Assembly: GCA_035705295.1 (NCBI GenBank) | Contig: DASSWG010000072.1 | Span: forward strand, 1-25,310 | Direction: 5' to 3' | DNA from: DASSWG01 sp035705295 | GTDB taxonomy: Bacteria; Bacteroidota; Bacteroidia; Flavobacteriales; Flavobacteriaceae | DNA: 25,310 nt | Shown here: positions 23,866-25,310 of the stretch, one piece after another | How positions within the stretch are numbered: the stretch's first letter is position 1 | Layout of the letters: every line of letters starts with the position of its first letter | Notes under the pieces: generated by a model | The model's database searches: none | Told to the model about the DNA's origin: nothing | The model's input: only the letters and a program-made list of their open reading frames with translations | Program-made: the position numbers and the translations under genes

Positions 23866-25251
23866 TTGAAACTTTTCGATTACACCCGCGAATTCAAAAC
23901 CAATTTCAACCTTGCCTTTCCGGTGATGTTGGGTGAGTTGGGGCACGTGATCGTGGGCTTGGCCGACAATATTATGGTGGGTCAATTGGGCGCCGCGCCG
24001 CTTGCCGCTGTTTCATTGGGCAACAGTTTGGTGTTCATCGCCTTGTCGGTCGGGGTTGGCTTTAGTTTTGCCATCACCCCGTTGATCGCCGAAGCCGATG
24101 GTGCCGCGGATATTGAAAAAGGGAAATCGGTCTATCAGCACGGAATGATTTTATGCGCCGTTGCCGGAACTTTGTTGTTCTTGTTTTTATTGATCGCCAA
24201 ACCCGTTTTGTATTATTTGGACCAACCGCCCGAAGTGGTGGAATTGGCCATTCCCTATTTGGAAATTGTGGCGTTTTCCATGATCCCGCTGATGGTTTTT
24301 CAGGGCTTCAAACAATTTGCCGACGGTTTGTCGCAAACCAAATATGCGATGTACGCGATTGTTTTGGCGAACGCCGTCAATATTTTGTTCAATTACTTTT
24401 TGATTTATGGAATATGGTTTTTTCCGCGTTTGGAAGTCGAAGGCGCAGCGTGGGGAACTTTGATTTCCCGTTTTTTTATGCTGGGGTTTATCTTTTTTAT
24501 TTTACGGTCAAAACAAAAATTCAAACCCTATTTTGTTCGGGTTACGAAAAAGTTTCAAAAAAATATTTTCAAACGTTTGTTCCAACTGGGTTTTCCTACG
24601 GCTTTGCAAATGTTGTTCGAGGTGGGCATTTTCACGGCCTCCGTTTTTTTGGCCGGTACCTTGGGAACCGTTCCGCAAGCTGCCAACCAAATCGCCTTGA
24701 ACTTGTCTTCAATGACCTATATGATTGCCGTGGGATTGGGCGTTACCTCAACCATTCGTGTGGCCAACCAAAAGGGAAAAAAGAACTTTCGCGAATTGAG
24801 AAGGGTCGCGGTTTCCATTTTTTTATTGGTATTTTTGATCGAAACCGTTTTTGCGCTCGGGTTCATTTTGTTGAACGATTTGCTCCCCACTTTTTACATC
24901 GATAACACCGAAGTAATCCTCTTGGCCGCACAATTGTTGGTCGTCGCCGCTTTGTTTCAATTGAGCGACGGGCTGCAAGTGACTATTTTGGGCGCACTTC
25001 GGGGGTTGCAAGATGTCAAAATCCCCACGCTTATTGTTTTTGTGGCGTATTGGGCCATTGGGTTTCCGCTTTCTTATTTTTTGGGAAAAGCAAACGCGTT
25101 GGGTAGCTTCGGAATTTGGATCGGGCTTTTTGCCGGTTTGTCCGCTTCGGCGATAATGTTGTATTTTCGCTTTACCTTTTTGAGCAAAAAATTAATCCAT
25201 AAAAGTGAACCAATTTCACTTGAAAAAAGCAAAACAAATGGAATTCCCTAA
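23866..25251 (+). CDS. MATE-family multidrug/sodium antiporter
   Basis: The 461-residue protein has about twelve membrane helices arranged as two similar halves, starting with PVMLGELGHVIVGLADNIMV and QLGAAPLAAVSLGNS, the usual MATE N-terminal pattern. The second half opens with LGFPTALQMLFEVG. It exports organic cations or drugs using a sodium or proton gradient across the inner membrane. The start is a TTG at 23866: an in-frame stop lies at 23851-23853, no ATG falls between, and residues KLFDYTREF match the family N-terminus; the next ATG would delete half of the first helix. It has its own promoter element, and a small gene overlaps its end by 14 bases. Confidence 0.92.
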   Translation: MKLFDYTREFKTNFNLAFPVMLGELGHVIVGLADNIMVGQLGAAPLAAVSLGNSLVFIALSVGVGFSFAITPLIAEADGAADIEKGKSVYQHGMILCAVAGTLLFLFLLIAKPVLYYLDQPPEVVELAIPYLEIVAFSMIPLMVFQGFKQFADGLSQTKYAMYAIVLANAVNILFNYFLIYGIWFFPRLEVEGAAWGTLISRFFMLGFIFFILRSKQKFKPYFVRVTKKFQKNIFKRLFQLGFPTALQMLFEVGIFTASVFLAGTLGTVPQAANQIALNLSSMTYMIAVGLGVTSTIRVANQKGKKNFRELRRVAVSIFLLVFLIETVFALGFILLNDLLPTFYIDNTEVILLAAQLLVVAALFQLSDGLQVTILGALRGLQDVKIPTLIVFVAYWAIGFPLSYFLGKANALGSFGIWIGLFAGLSASAIMLYFRFTFLSKKLIHKSEPISLEKSKTNGIP

Positions 25252-25310
25252 ATTTTTGTTGGGCGACAACACCGATTTCCCGGAAGCGGTTTTTGTGGTG
25301 CATACCGAAT
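25238..25310 (+). CDS. N-terminal fragment of a small conserved protein, cut by the window edge
   Basis: An ATG at 25238 opens a frame to the window end that begins MEFPKFLLGDNTDFPEAVFV and continues with VHTE. The stretch resembles the start of a short acidic hypothetical protein that I recall downstream of MATE genes in Flavobacteriaceae. It overlaps the MATE gene by 14 bases in another frame, consistent with translational coupling. Function is unknown and the rest is not visible. Confidence 0.6.
   Translation, partial: MEFPKFLLGDNTDFPEAVFVVHTE

Noticed and set aside
24153..24905. 250-residue plus-strand frame inside the MATE gene
   Set aside because: Shadow frame rich in F, R and C; the MATE frame carries the family motifs.

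Overview
The window looks like a chromosomal segment of a member of the family Flavobacteriaceae (phylum Bacteroidota). Evidence: several promoters match the Bacteroidota -7 element TAnnTTTG; most genes lack a clear Shine-Dalgarno sequence; secreted proteins have signal peptides ending in FSQ/HSQ/IAQ; and marker families are present (fused ResB-CcsA cytochrome c assembly protein, DUF2520 Rossmann protein, type III glutamine synthetase, short sigma-54 response regulator, bacterial GH3 protein). No rRNA, tRNA, insertion sequence, integrase or CRISPR array was seen.

Layout. 1-786: the 3' part of an MscS-type channel gene. 847-1728 (-): a stand-alone GIY-YIG/DUF4357 protein. 1859-5158 (-): a 1099-residue cytochrome c assembly fusion, ending in a clear hairpin terminator. 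A divergent promoter region (5159-5272) then drives a rightward run of DUF2520 protein, [two-gene AT-rich insert 6058-7836], KdsC-like phosphatase, UbiA-like prenyltransferase, Maf pyrophosphatase, small MscS channel, secreted PIG-L deacetylase and a 34-residue membrane peptide. 13481-15667: type III glutamine synthetase with terminator. 15793-18011: an ABC exporter pair. 18132-20747: outer-membrane barrel, sigma-54 response regulator, second barrel. 20755-21336 (-): GNAT acetyltransferase. 21526-23055: GH3-family enzyme. 23052-23759 (-): secreted zinc-protease-like protein. 23866-25251: MATE exporter. The window ends in the first codons of another small gene.

Most of the window is ordinary flavobacterial housekeeping and envelope biology: cytochrome maturation, a lipid-type prenyltransferase, nucleotide sanitation, osmotic protection, nitrogen assimilation and export. 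The part that stands out is the two-gene unit at 6058-7836. It is much more AT-rich than its neighbours, starts with a strong Shine-Dalgarno that the neighbours lack, and lies between genes that I recall as adjacent in related genomes. It encodes a possible PD-(D/E)XK/Vsr-like nuclease fold (D72, E84-x-D86, Q89-H90) followed 3 bases later by a protein with an unknown N-terminal half and a C-terminal AlbA_2 (Schlafen-type) domain. This is the best candidate for an undescribed, possibly defensive, system.

Other points: a sigma-54 activator with a GAFTSA loop and no DNA-binding domain; a UbiA homologue with a substituted Asp motif; and short tandem heptamer repeats in at least five gene gaps, one of them at the left edge of the insert.
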